A stretch of DNA of 60,000 nt from assembly GCF_964355755.1 (NCBI RefSeq), contig NC_092679.1, positions 10,160,932 through 10,220,931 on the forward strand, written 5' to 3'. The DNA comes from Antedon mediterranea (Eukaryota > Echinodermata > Crinoidea > Comatulida > Antedonidae). The notes beneath the pieces were generated by a model that worked only from the letters and a program-made list of their open reading frames with translations, was not told where the DNA came from and searched no databases. Every line of letters starts with the position of its first letter. Position 1 is the stretch's first letter. The position numbers were made by a program, and so were the translations under genes. Of the stretch, positions 24,713 through 36,269 are shown piece by piece.

Positions 24713-25154
24713 AATAATAATCTAGCAGTCCTATTTCAAATGACCTACCTTCTGATTAATAATGGAATGATCCAAATGACCTACCAACCAATCATATGAT
24801 GATCTGAGTTTTCTAGTTCCATTTTGGAATTAGAAAACCCAGATATTGATATCTGTTTTTCTAGATCTAGAAAAGTCAGATATATCTGAGTTTTCTAGAT
24901 CTTAGTTTTCTAGACACCCTATATATTTTTTTTAAATATGTTTTTTGAGCCTCTTTTATAGTATAATTCCCTTATTTAGATTTTTTGTTTACTATTTATT
25001 AATACTGTAGTGCATTGTGTTTGATTTTGATTATCTCTCTAAGACAGTGGTGCCTAATTAACCATGCATAGCCATACCACTTTACTGAGATATAAGTTTT
25101 ACTAGGAAATAAACAATGCCAATGCCATGTATGCGATACAATAGAAGAAACAAA

Positions 25155-27510
25155 CTAGAATTTAATTCGTCACTTTGACGAATTATAGGTGATCATTTTT
25201 ATCGCTTTACTTACATTAATATTTTTTAAACATGCATGTACGTTAACATACAATAGGAAAATGTTGATGTATACCATCCTGTTATACGCTTACAGTGCTG
25301 AGTTGTGCCTATTATGTGTCATATACAATATGTACAGTATATACTGTATATCTATATACAGTGTAGCATAGGTGAAATTACGGGACCCACATCATGTTCA
25401 AATTTTTTGGTATGATGGAATTATCAAAATAAACTCGAAGATGACAATTTCGAAAGATAATGAATTGAGCAAATAAATATAAGGATTGGAAGATAATTTG
25501 AAACGTAGAAGCGCAATGCGCGCTCTTTGAAATTTGTATAACTTTGACTAAAGAAATTTAAAAACAACGTTATAACTTCAACTGGCCATATGATAACATC
25601 ACAACATCCGATAGGCTTAATTTTTATATGAATTCATATCTACATTTAATCAGCTTTCATAATAAATTATAATCTTCAAGGTCACCTTTAATTCTGAAGA
25701 GCTATAACATATTCAAATGTATGGTGTAGCTGAAATTACACGACCTTGGTTATTAAAGTTTTTACACATGATGACGTCATCAAAATAAAAATGTTGACAA
25801 CTGATGAGAAAGATAATTAATTGAGCAAGCACATACTAAAATTTCGGCGAAAATCGGGCTCAAATAACGGAGATGCGCTCTATTGAATGTGATAACCCAC
25901 ACAAAAAGATAAAAATTACTAATTTTTAAATTGAAGTGGCCATTTGATGACGTCATACCATTTTGTACGTCTAATGTGTACATGAATATGTATCTACAAC
26001 CCAATGGCTTCCCGAATAAGTTAAAAAAATTTGGGGTCACCTGCCATTCTGAAGAGTTATATTCATTTTAAGAAGGCCTTATTTTTCACCATTTTCAGCA
26101 CTTTGATGCAATTAATTTGCGCATTTTGTTATTTTTAACCTGCTCGTATAGCGTTATTTTAAGTCGGAACTGACTCAAATTTGGTGAATGTACTAAGGAT
26201 GGTGAGTAGAACGCAATTTGTATAAAAAAATTGCAATTTTTACGCTTTGTAAGTATCGCGCGCGCAAAATATTTTTTTTGCGCAGTAATTTTTTGAAACA
26301 CGCAAATGGCCTAATTCATGCTCTAAATTGATTAAAACGTAATTTTGAGCTTTTTAAATTTTTAATGCGCGATTCTACGCGCATGACCCTACGTGCGCGC
26401 GCGTTTTTACTTGCTAATATTTTTACCCTTGACCTGAAGTTTACGTGTAGTGAATTTCATAAATATGTGATAATGAATTATGGATATATGATTGATAATG
26501 TAATTTCACAAAATTGCGTATACGTGACGTCACGGGTGAGAGATCACGCTGAAAAGCTTATTATGGCTAAGTTAAAGTATTTGAAAGACATTGTGAAATT
26601 TTTGTGATCATTGCTATTCAACTTTTTGAGATATTTGATGAACAAAAAGTGTACAGAAAGAAGAATCCGATAGGCTTAATTTTGATATGAATTCATATCT
26701 ACATTTCATCAGCTTTCATAATAAATTATAATCTTCAAGGTCACCTTTAATTCTGAGGAGCTATAAGATATTCAAATGTATGGTGTAGCTGAAATTACAC
26801 GACCTAGGTTATTCAAGTTTTTACGCGTGATGACGTCATCACAATAAAAATGTTGACAACTCACGAGAAAGATAATTAATTGAGCAAGCACATACTAAAA
26901 TGTGTGCGAAAATCGGGCTCAAATAACGGAGATGCGCTCTATTGAATGTGATAACCCACACAAAAAAGATAAAAATTACTAATTTTTTAATTCAAGTGGC
27001 CATTTGATGACGTCATACCATTTTGTACGTCTAATATGTATATATATTTATATATTTTTTTAAACACGCAAATGGCCTATTTCATGCTCTAAATTGATAA
27101 AAACTAAATTTTGAGCTTTTTAAAATTTCAACGCGCGATTTCACGCGCATGACCTTGAAACGCCCGAGTTTTTATTTGCTAATATTTTTTACCTTGACCT
27201 CAAGTTTACGTGTAGTGATTTTCATTAATATGTGATAATGAATTATGGAGATATGATTGATAATGTGATTTCACAAAATGGCGTATACGTGACGTCACGG
27301 ATGAGTGATCACGCTGAAAAGCTTATTATGGTTAAGTTAAAGTACTTGAAAGACAATGTGAAATTTTGGTAATCATTGACATTAAACTTTTTGAGATATT
27401 TGTTACACAAATTTGTACAGAGAGAAATAAATAATAAGAATAAGAAGAAGAATAAAGATTTCATACAATAACAATAGGTGATCATTTTATTCTAAATGAT
27501 CACCTAATAA
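25155..27510 (-). mobile_element. Helitron-like element, second subfamily
   Basis: The 3' terminus on the minus strand is the hairpin 25164-25184 plus CTAG (25155-25158). The 5' terminus is a hairpin AGGTGATCATTT/AAATGATCACCT (27476-27505). The word TAGGTGATCATTT recurs next to the 3' hairpin (25186), replacing the AGTTATCCGC word of the first subfamily. Internally about 25600-26010 is repeated at 26665-27030, and about 26280-26600 at 27060-27380, pointing to a partial tandem copy. It ends only 60 bp before exon 3. Several perfect TGACGTCA sites are present. Confidence 0.65.
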
Positions 27511-27569
27511 TATTAACTTATGTAAATGTTTTTTGCTGGCTAAATTATCTATATTATTGTATATTTCAG

Positions 27570-30292
27570 CAAAAAATGCAACTCTAAAGTGTGCTAAAAA
27601 CCGGAAAAAACAAAGACAACCATTTTTAAAAGATGAAGTTAAAATTGAAGAGTCTTCCGTAAGCATGGGTAGAAGTTCTGTGAATGTTCATAAAAATAAA
27701 TCTCCAAGACGTTCTGGTCGTCAACGAAAAGAAAATAGACGCTATAGGAGTAATGGGTTTTTAGAACTTGCAGATTTACCGAATGACATAAATGAAAATG
27801 ATGACAAATTAATTTTTAAAAGTGATGATTATCCAGGAGAAAGTAGGTGTGCTTTTGTTGATCAAATTACAAATGGAGTTGGTGAAGAAACTTTAGAAAT
27901 TATTGACAAGACAGTTGTTCGATATTCAAAACGAAAACTATTGCCAACGGATTGTTCTCATTTTGTTGTTCAAGGAAATACAGACAAATTGGTAGAGTCA
28001 ATTGATTACAATTATATTCCACATGATTTAGAATTAACTGATAATGAGTCTCATGGCCCAAAAATAAAACGTGTTCGAACTCGTCCTCCTCTACCACTTT
28101 GTGAAACATGTGGAGAACAATTTCCAAAAAGATCATTTCTTTATCAGCATATTCAAACAGTTCACAATGTTCAAGATGCTTACAGTTGCTTTGGATGTGA
28201 TAACAAATTTAATGACTCTAAAGCATGGGAAAATCATGAGGAAGTTCACAAAGTACAGAAAATAGCATGTACTTATTGTGGAAAGTATTTTTCTACAAAG
28301 ACAAAATTAAATGTTCATATCCGGATACATACTGGTGAACGGCCTTATAAATGTGAGTTGTGTCCTAAAGCATTTGCCACAAACTCAACCTTTAACACCC
28401 ACATCAAGATGCATACTGGCGAAAAATTGTACACTTGTCGTGTTTGTCATAAGAAATTTGTTCAACGAAGTGGACTAAAGACTCATTTACTAACACACAA
28501 TGAAGATCGACCTCATGAATGCTCATTGTGTCGGAAAGCATTTACATTGCCAATTTATTTAAAACGACATATGTATACACATACTGGAGAACGTCCTTGG
28601 AAATGTACAATCTGCCCAAAAGCTTTTGCTAAAAAGTGGACTCTTGATGAACATATTAAAATTCATAATAAAGATAGGAAATTTCCATGTAAATTTTGTG
28701 ACAAATACTTTTATGGAACAGGTGATTTGAAGGTTCATGAACGTATTCATACTGGTGAAAAACCATATCCTTGTCCTGAATGCGAAAAATGTTTTGCAAC
28801 GCTCACTAAAATGAAAGTGCACCAGAGAGTTCATACGGGAGAGAAACCATACAAATGTAATTTTTGTTGTAAAGGGTTTGCTACAAGTTCTACCAGACAT
28901 GTGCATGAGCGTATTCATACAGGAATAAAACCATATGTATGCAGTTATTGTGGAAAAGGATTTACACAATATGGAAATTTAGAAAATCACATAAAAACAC
29001 ACACTGGGGAAAAACCATTTCAGTGTACAGAATGTGGTAAGACCTTTTCTACCCGTACAAATTATGACAATCATGTAAAGGTGCACACAAAAGAAAGGCC
29101 TTTTAAATGTCAATATTGTGAACTGGCATTTTTGAGTAAGTTTAGACTTGACGCTCATGAAAGAAAGCATACAGGTGAAAAAAAATACAAATGTAATGTA
29201 TGTCAAAAGCAGTTTGATGTACCTTCTAAATTAAAAACCCATGTGCGGTCACATGATGCCCCTCGTGTATATCAATGTAGTCACTGTAATAAGAATTTTG
29301 GAAACAAAGCAGGATTTGTAACACATTTAAAATCACATGAATCGGTTGCTCATGGACAAAACCAATGCAACATGTGTAGCACATCTTTTGAAGACAAAAC
29401 TGCTGCAGATGTACATATGCAGATACATGCAGCAGCAGAAGCCTTAATGCTTCAGATGCAGCAAGAACCTGTTACAACTGTATTAGATGGAGAGGAAATA
29501 CCTAATGATGCTGAAAAGGAACTTCAATCTAGAAAAGTTCAACAAGTAGTCCTTCAGCGTGAAGGAGAATCTGAAACTGTTCATTTGGTCCTAATACAAG
29601 AGCAGTCGTCAACAAATGATAGTGATTCACTGGATGGTATTAGTGAGGAGAAAGAGCACAAAGCTGTTGAAGCAAATCAAGAGGAACTTAATGTAACTAA
29701 AAATCATATTCAACATGTCATTTTGCAACAAAATTCAGACACTGTTGTTCATACTCAAGAAAACCTTGAAGAAGAAGTGTTTCAACAGTTAATATTACAA
29801 CAAAATCTTGATAACTCTGGAAGTCAAAATCAAGAGTCAAAACTAGATGTTGTCACTTCTGATACTGATCTTGAACAGTGCCCATCTCGGGGGGAATTTG
29901 TTCAGAAATATCAAATAAACCCAATAGAAAATCAATCTAAACAGGAGATATATCATATTGTTTCAAGTGAAACTAATTCTAATTCTCAAACATTGGCTTC
30001 AGAAACACTTATGCAGAATACATTAAATGAAACTAATGAACTTTTTTCAAATGCTGAGGTTCCCACCCAACAATTAATTATTCAGGATGGAAACATTAAA
30101 GCTAGTACTTCTGCAGCAGAACTCTTACAGCAGGTTGCCATCCAACAGGGATTGATTCAAGGTGATCATAGCTTAGTTGTTTATGAACAATCTGAATTGC
30201 CATGTGATACAGTGCAACAGGTAGTTCAAGGACAATCTCAAGAACCTGTTAAGTTGTATGTGATTCAAGAACAATTTGTAGAAAATGATTAA
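27570..30292 (+). CDS. CIDE-N/C2H2 protein, exon 3 (16 zinc fingers and Gln-rich tail)
   Basis: The acceptor TATTTCAG at 27562-27569 gives a phase 1 entry that fits exon 2; the spliced protein is about 983 residues. Residues 77-253 are a basic and acidic linker with NLS-like clusters (KNRKKQRQ, RRSGRQRKENRR, KIKRVR) and a SUMO-type VKIE. Residues 254-696 hold 16 C2H2 fingers (C-x2-C...H-x3-4-H), several joined by TGEKP linkers, so sequence-specific DNA binding is expected. The tail (to 983) has repeated QQ-hydrophobic-Q motifs (VQQVVLQ, IQHVILQQ, QQLILQQ, QQLIIQ, QQVAIQQ), plausible as an activation or assembly region. The frame is uninterrupted. Alternatively this exon uses an unseen different upstream exon. 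Confidence 0.85.
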
Positions 30293-30339
30293 TCTAAGTT
30301 ATTGTGTGAAGATTTATTTTGGATACAAGATGCACAATC

Positions 30340-30412
30340 AATAAAGTATACTGTACATGCTCGTACAAACCTATAATGATTACTCTTAAGAACCACTAAT
30401 GTGTTGAATAAA
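30340..30412 (+). promoter_or_regulatory. polyadenylation signals of the zinc-finger gene
   Basis: AATAAA occurs at 30340-30345 and again at 30407-30412, 48 and 115 bases after the stop codon. The 3' UTR would therefore be short (about 70-140 bases). Confidence 0.6.
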
Positions 30413-30429
30413 ATATGTATGTCTATAAG

Positions 30430-32195
30430 CAATCTATAAACTGAAAAAAAAATCATAATCCACTAATGACAAACATGGCGTTAAATGTAAAAACGTTCAG
30501 TTTGACAATTTGAATCTGCACAACCTTGTGTAATTAGAAATTGTACAAGGCAGTCTTTGCGCAATTTTAATAACATTTTATTTGTTCACAGTTCTTGCAT
30601 TTTCGTGCCTCGCCTTTAGGCAGTTATAGGTCAAAGGTCAGAAGTGACATTTACGGTCATTTTTTACTAAAATGCCCTATTAGACTGAATATGAATGTAT
30701 ACCTTTTGACCAATTTGATACCAAAATTACCAGTGGTTGTCAAGATTTAAGGACCTATTGGTGTTTGGTCTTATAACCTTTCACCCTGACCTTTGACCTT
30801 TTGCCACATTTTCAAAATGTATAACCAAGCCAAAAATGATTGTTTGACCACCCTAAACCAATTTCTGAAGTCGGATTCTCTGGACCTCAAAGCTACTGTG
30901 TATTATGATTTCGTAAACTCGACTAATTATATGTCCATGATGCTTGACCCAACGTACGTCTGGAAAAGAGAGTCTATGAGGGCTCACAGTTGAATGATTT
31001 TGGATTCTCCACCTTTGGTTGACGCGAAGTCACGTTTTCTTCGAAGAGTGTCCAATATACAGGGAAATAATGTATTGGAATTCTTTGTATAAGGTTTTTA
31101 CAGTATTTAATGAACATGTAATATCATATTTTATTGAATTTTACATTGTTGATATACAAAATGTATTACCAAAAACCTAAATTTTATGTAATTATTTATC
31201 GAAAAATGGTGTAGTTCATACAATTGCTGACTGACCAACAAGTCAGGTTTTCAAAATCCTTTCTTTATTATAAATATTGATACAAAATACTAACAGGCAA
31301 TGTATAATTGTTTGAAAAATATTAACTTAACTTTTGCATCGTTATTCCTACTCTCTTAATGTAAAGGAGTGAAAATCCACTCTTTTCGAGTGAATTTTCA
31401 CTCTTTTGAGGAGTGGTAAGGACCACTGTTTAAAGAGTGAAAACAACTCTTTGAATGAATGAACACATTTCAATCTTAAAATGTACTTTAAATCTGCTGG
31501 ATCAATTGATAAAATCTGTACAACAATTTTAATTGTTAATTAAGCGATCAAAGATGAATTATAAAATTAAAATATTTAATTTGTCTCTAGTGCAAAATTG
31601 TATTTTACTTTTACTTTAAATGGCTATAATATTCAATTAGTATTTAAAATAGCATTGAACACTCGTACTATGTGTAGAAAGAATAAAGGCAGCCAGGAAA
31701 GGAAACATTAAAAGCATAAAATGCCTTAATATCAAATCGGAAGCTGCACACTGCTGAACCAGGGGGCACAAATAACAAAATACTGTTCTGGATTTGTAGA
31801 AGGACCAAGATCTAATAAAAAGGGTTGGGTGAATCTGTCTTTTTATTCAAAATAAGAGAACAATTAAAGTACATTTATTTGTGTGTACTTTATGTCAATA
31901 ATTGATGAAACAGGTACAGAAAATGAAAATGAAACTATACACTATACAATTGACCAAACATAATAGGGCATTATATAAAAATATGAACAACAAAATAACA
32001 ATGAATAACAATATTATTAAACAAATTTGACAAATGCACTAAGTGTGAATTGTATAAAAACTGTCAACAGTATCAATTTCTACAAAAGATGACTCAATCA
32101 TTGTTACTGATTGTGAAATAAGAATCATTTAAACAAGACCTAACCTATTTGTTACTTACTGGTTGATGTTGGATAAGGTAGTCAACTACCTCCCT
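30430..32195. other. intergenic, dispersed repeats
   Basis: 30615-30760 is a single diverged unit of the AGGTCA repeat family, with a perfect DR1 word at 30628-30640 and another in reverse near 30786-30798. 30960-31020 repeats the 11805 block. 31360-31440 is a cluster of palindromic GAGTG/CACTC words (GGAGTGAAAATCCACTC, GAGTGAATTTTCACTC), perhaps the end of a small element. No gene is recognised. Confidence 0.5.
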
Positions 32196-32196
32196 A

Positions 32197-34912
32197 CTAG
32201 TTGGGGAGCCAGAAAGGGTTTACGTGCACCCTCTAGCAAACTATGTAAACAATGTTTTTTTGCTTCCTTGTCAATCAATTTTTTGCTGTTGGCCGAAAAA
32301 AAAATTGGGATGCTTGGTCAGTACAGCAGCCAAAAGGTCAATATGGTCAAAGTTAGAACTGTGCGTAACTTGGTAACTATTAGGTGTATTGGAATATTTT
32401 TTGTGCCAACTACTCAGAAGACCCATATTTCTATTCAGTCTAATGGGAAACTTTTGCCAAAAGTGGACAGAAACCCCTTTTCTGTCCACTGGTCAAGAAA
32501 TTGGCCATATGAATATCTCATCAACCACTGGTCAGAAAGTGATAATTATGGTCTCAAATTACTCGCAACGTGTATGTTTATATTTGTTCTAATGTAATAA
32601 AAATGATAAAACTTTCAATAAACCCCTAATTTTGACCTTTGACATAAATAGCCGGCACAAATATTTTTGGCTTGGAGCACACTTTACATATCTCAGAAAT
32701 TGTTGGGCGGATATGGTCATAGTTGGTGTCAAAATACTCAGAAGATACATATTTCTTTTCACTTTAATGGACAACTTTTGCCAAAAATGACCATAAAACT
32801 TTATTTTTGACCATTAGTCAAGAAAATAGCCATATCAATATCTCAGCAACCACTAGTCAGAAAGTTATAATTTTAGTCTCAAATTACTCGCAAAACATAT
32901 ATTTATATTTGCTCTAATACAACAGAAATACACAACATGTTAAAAAACACCTTATTTTGACATTTAAGCTATAGCTGGTACAATCATTTTTGTGTGGAGC
33001 ACACTTTTATTTTTAATAACTAGCGAATGTTGTCTTTGCTTATCAAAATACACTAATATTGATATCACTCTAATAAACAAGTGCCAAAAGACAAATCATG
33101 ACCACTTATCAAGAAAATGACCATAGAAATATTTAGCAACCAGGTCACAAAGTGATAGTTTTGGTCTCAAAATACTAGGAATGAATGTTTTTAAAAAAAA
33201 TTACAAGTTATGAAAAAGTGGAGCCTTTCTTTTCGGGCATCATGTGATAAATTGAAACGTGTTGCCCACGATACACCATACGGTAGGCTTCTCTAGGCTA
33301 GTAAACTAGTTTTTATAGAGGGGTTTGAATTTGAAAGCCTACTCTACCAATTACGATAAATTTGTATGTGTCTATTAAATTTAAAATACACCGGCTCTGT
33401 GGATGATGGTTTTCAGTGGAAGAGGTGGCGATTGGAAGGAAGTTCTCAACCTCAGCCCCCCATCGTGTTCCGATTGAGTAAGGATATTTTGATAATATGG
33501 ACTTATAGTTGACCAGAAATTAAGTTATGTAAAAATCGTATCAAAGTTCCAGCTTTGAGTCAATTGTATACAACCTTAAAAAGATATTTGAATCTGAAAT
33601 ATACACATAGGTCGAGCCAATTTCAATGGTAGGGGCAGTTAAGGGAAGAGGTCTTCTGTACCACCTCAGTCCCATCACGGTTGGGGCTGAGGTAAGAAAT
33701 GCAAACATGGACCTTTTAGTTGGTACAATCGTATCAATATTCTCAATTCTTTAACAATAATGTTGTTGTTTGTACTGTCTAGTTTTAATTTATGGAGAGG
33801 GAAAGTCACGCCGTCTCCACACATAGACTGCCCAAATCATTAAACTCTTGCAATATTTCACTTTAAACTATACCCACTTTCTTTCTTGCTTGTGTTTAAA
33901 ATTATAAAAATCTAAAGACAAATCAAATAAAACCGTTACTACAGTAGTATGACTATGTTATTATAATCCTAAAGGACATTATTGTTATTATTATTTGTCA
34001 TCCTTTTTGTTGGATTTACTAAAATTCTAAGAAGCAAATAAATGATATAAAATAAATTGCATCAAACAGCTTATTGGAATGGAGGGAAACATTGGAACAT
34101 CTGAACAAAACAAACCTAAGTTCGTTAGAATTAAATTATTAATTTTTAGTTTTAATTAAAATCACATATACTGAGTAGTATGAATGATGTTTAAGGTTTA
34201 CTGTGCAATGTCATAACAAACATGGTAAGCTTCTTAATTAGTATTAGTTATAAATTATTATAAATTTTTGTGATTCCAACAAAAAGGAGAACAAGTAAAT
34301 AAACAATATCTATAATATAGTCATACTACGGTTACTTTGATTTGTTCTATCTAACTAACTATCGTTTTAAAATATGTAACAGTATACTGTATAGCATTTG
34401 TCATTTACCAGGTTTTTTTTTAAATTGTTAAACAGTGATATAGTTTAGATCTGTAATTATAATACTAAATATTAATAATGATCTTGGTGATGAGAAATTT
34501 AACTGTGATGTTATTCATTAAAATTAATAGAATTACCTACTTAGGACTTCCGATACAAAGTATTCATAGTATATACCATACTCACACAACAGTCACTGAT
34601 ATTTTGATATTAAGCAAGACAATATTCGCTTGTTATTAAAAATGTAAGTGTTCTCCACACAAAAATGATTGTATCAGCTATAGGTTAAATGTCAAAATAA
34701 GGTATTTTTTAACATTTTGTGTATTTCTGTTCTATTAGAGCAAATATATTTATATGTTTTGCGAGTAATTTGAGACTAAAATGACCAAGCATCCCAATTT
34801 TTTTTCGGCCAACAGCAAAAAATTGATTTGTATTGATATAAGGAAGCAAAAAAACATTGTTAACATAGTTTGCTAGAGGGTGTACGTAAACCCTTTATGG
34901 CTCCCTAACTAT
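32197..34912. mobile_element. foldback element with about 330-bp subterminal repeats
   Basis: The left terminal block (GGGAGCC..AAAGGGTTTACG, CCCTCTAGCAAACTATG, TTTTTTGCTGTTGGCCG; 32203-32335) is mirrored at 34783-34905. The inner block 32880-33000 is mirrored at 34640-34770, so the right arm has lost about 550 bp relative to the left. The left arm holds two to three units of about 300-340 bp (CAACCACTNGTCAGAAAGT at about 32522, 32848 and 33137). The centre 33230-34630 is non-coding. No transposase is encoded. The target duplication was not resolved. Confidence 0.6.
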
Positions 34913-35509
34913 ATTGGCTCCTCTTGAATTTCCCTTTGCATTTCTTTGAACAATGTGCGTTTGAAGATGGCAGCATCAAGGCTAAACCTTTAGTGCACTT
35001 AGGTCATCTGAAAATCAACACACGTACAAGATATCATCGTCTTTTTTAGAATGAAATACTGTGTACTACGCCTAGGCTGTGCACGCAAATCGGTTTACGA
35101 TGAAATCGGTCCCGTAAAAATCAACTTCCGGTGTTTTGTATGGAGCGCCGCTAGGTACGTTTTTGATAATTGAAATCGGTCGGAAATAAATCAAAACGAT
35201 AAAGTAAAACAGCCACAAAGAAATTGCAGAGCTTTCGGTTAGCATACTTCCTCACTCAAGTATTATAATTAAATACTCAAATACAGTAGGTAGATTTTGA
35301 TGATGCGGCCCAGTAGGCCTATACGCGAGATTATTTACACAGTTAATTTATTGTTTTAATGCATATTATTTGTAAGGATACTTTAGTTTAATTGACGACA
35401 ACGGATACCAGTATACAGTCAGAAAGTGGAAAAAAGGCGTGCTCAAGTGAATTGGCGATGCAGTGTGACAAATAAGAAAGTGAACTATTAGGGATTAATC
35501 CAGCAAAGA
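34913..35509. other. unassigned with an inverted-repeat partner
   Basis: 35101-35183 (TGAAATCGGTCCCG .. CGGTGTTTTGTATGGAGCGC .. AATTGAAATCGGTCGG) matches, inverted, 52204-52301. 35190-35240 repeats the 11575 block. No coding feature is recognised. Confidence 0.4.
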
Positions 35510-35892
35510 TAATTAATGGACAACCAAGATTAAACAACAGTAATAATATTTACGAACTGTCGGATATTTTGTTCAGACATTTAAAATGTTTAGGCATCTT
35601 GAATATGAATAGATCGCGCAGAGGAGGTAAAATAACAAGAAGACATAGGCCTATAACTGCTATTATTACTGTTATTATTGTAGAAAACTCGCTTTATACA
35701 AGCCAAAGAGGAGCTGCTGGCTAAGAAAAATTACGCTTCGAACTAACTCGCGCCCAGAAGATACCGGTAACAATAGACAACATTTCCATCATGCTCTCCC
35801 GTGTTTCTTCCTGACTAACCCTAGGTCACTTGTCTACAGACTGGATGAACTTGAGGTGCATAACCTTGCATAACAAATGCATAACATTGATA
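35510..35892 (+). pseudogene. LINE-D, 5' part (start of endonuclease ORF)
   Basis: Reads SRRGGKITRRHRPITA, the basic N-terminal signature of CR1-group ORF2, and after frame breaks LVYRLDELEVHNLA and HNIDIV, which precede the first endonuclease motif. The text continues across the insertion at 41338 with IAVITETW, so this is the left half of LINE-D. Confidence 0.6.
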
Positions 35893-36269
35893 TAGTCCAG
35901 TCAATCTAATGATATACCCACCACAAATTGCAATAGTAACAAAGCAGGTATTTTTGAATTCCATATAAAGTGTAGAACGACATACTAAAAGTCACCGAAA
36001 ATCCAAGCATTGGGTCAAGGGGTCAGAGGTCAATAAAGGTCATTTTAAGTCAAAATTAATATGCCCCATTAATTACATATATTTACCCATTTGAAATACA
36101 TTATATACAAGTGTGATTTATGTCATCCGAAAGCTTATTAAATTTCCTATTCAGTGATATCAAACTTATAGTCATAACATTTTATTTAGCATGTCATTTT
36201 TGCGGAAAAACACAACATAATGTGTCAATTTTGGCTAAAAATGTTGTTTTCGCTGTAAACAACAATGGT

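Larger units (their letters stand above)
12287..24919. mobile_element. foldback/MULE-like element, host of nested insertions
   Basis: Inverted arms start at GGGTGTCTAGAAAACTCAGA (12287) and end with the complement at 24919. They are flanked on both sides by TATATATTT, a candidate 9-bp target duplication. The left arm is 12287-12729. The right arm is 24919-24713 plus 23219-23059, split by a Helitron-like copy. Homology runs across the arms (for example CGTTCCATTATAATCAGA facing its complement near 24760, and CGTTTTCTTACTAAT facing 23180-23200). Without the insertions the element is under 1 kb and non-coding. Long arms and a 9-bp duplication suggest the Mutator-like superfamily, although the AT-rich target weakens the duplication evidence. 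Confidence 0.65.

Noticed and set aside
12287-24919. Autonomous 12.6-kb Polinton-type element
   Set aside because: All internal genes belong to LINEs that have their own flanking duplications; no polymerase B, integrase or capsid-type frame is present.
26365-26607. 80-codon frame in the Helitron-like element
   Set aside because: No replicase or helicase motif, and the internal duplicate near 27150-27370 does not keep it open in the same form.
28559-29206. Minus-strand frames within the zinc-finger exon
   Set aside because: Cys/Phe/Met-rich shadows of the repeated fingers; no independent support.
32163-32597. 144-codon plus-strand frame
   Set aside because: Lies across the terminal and subterminal repeats of the foldback element and has no recognised domain.
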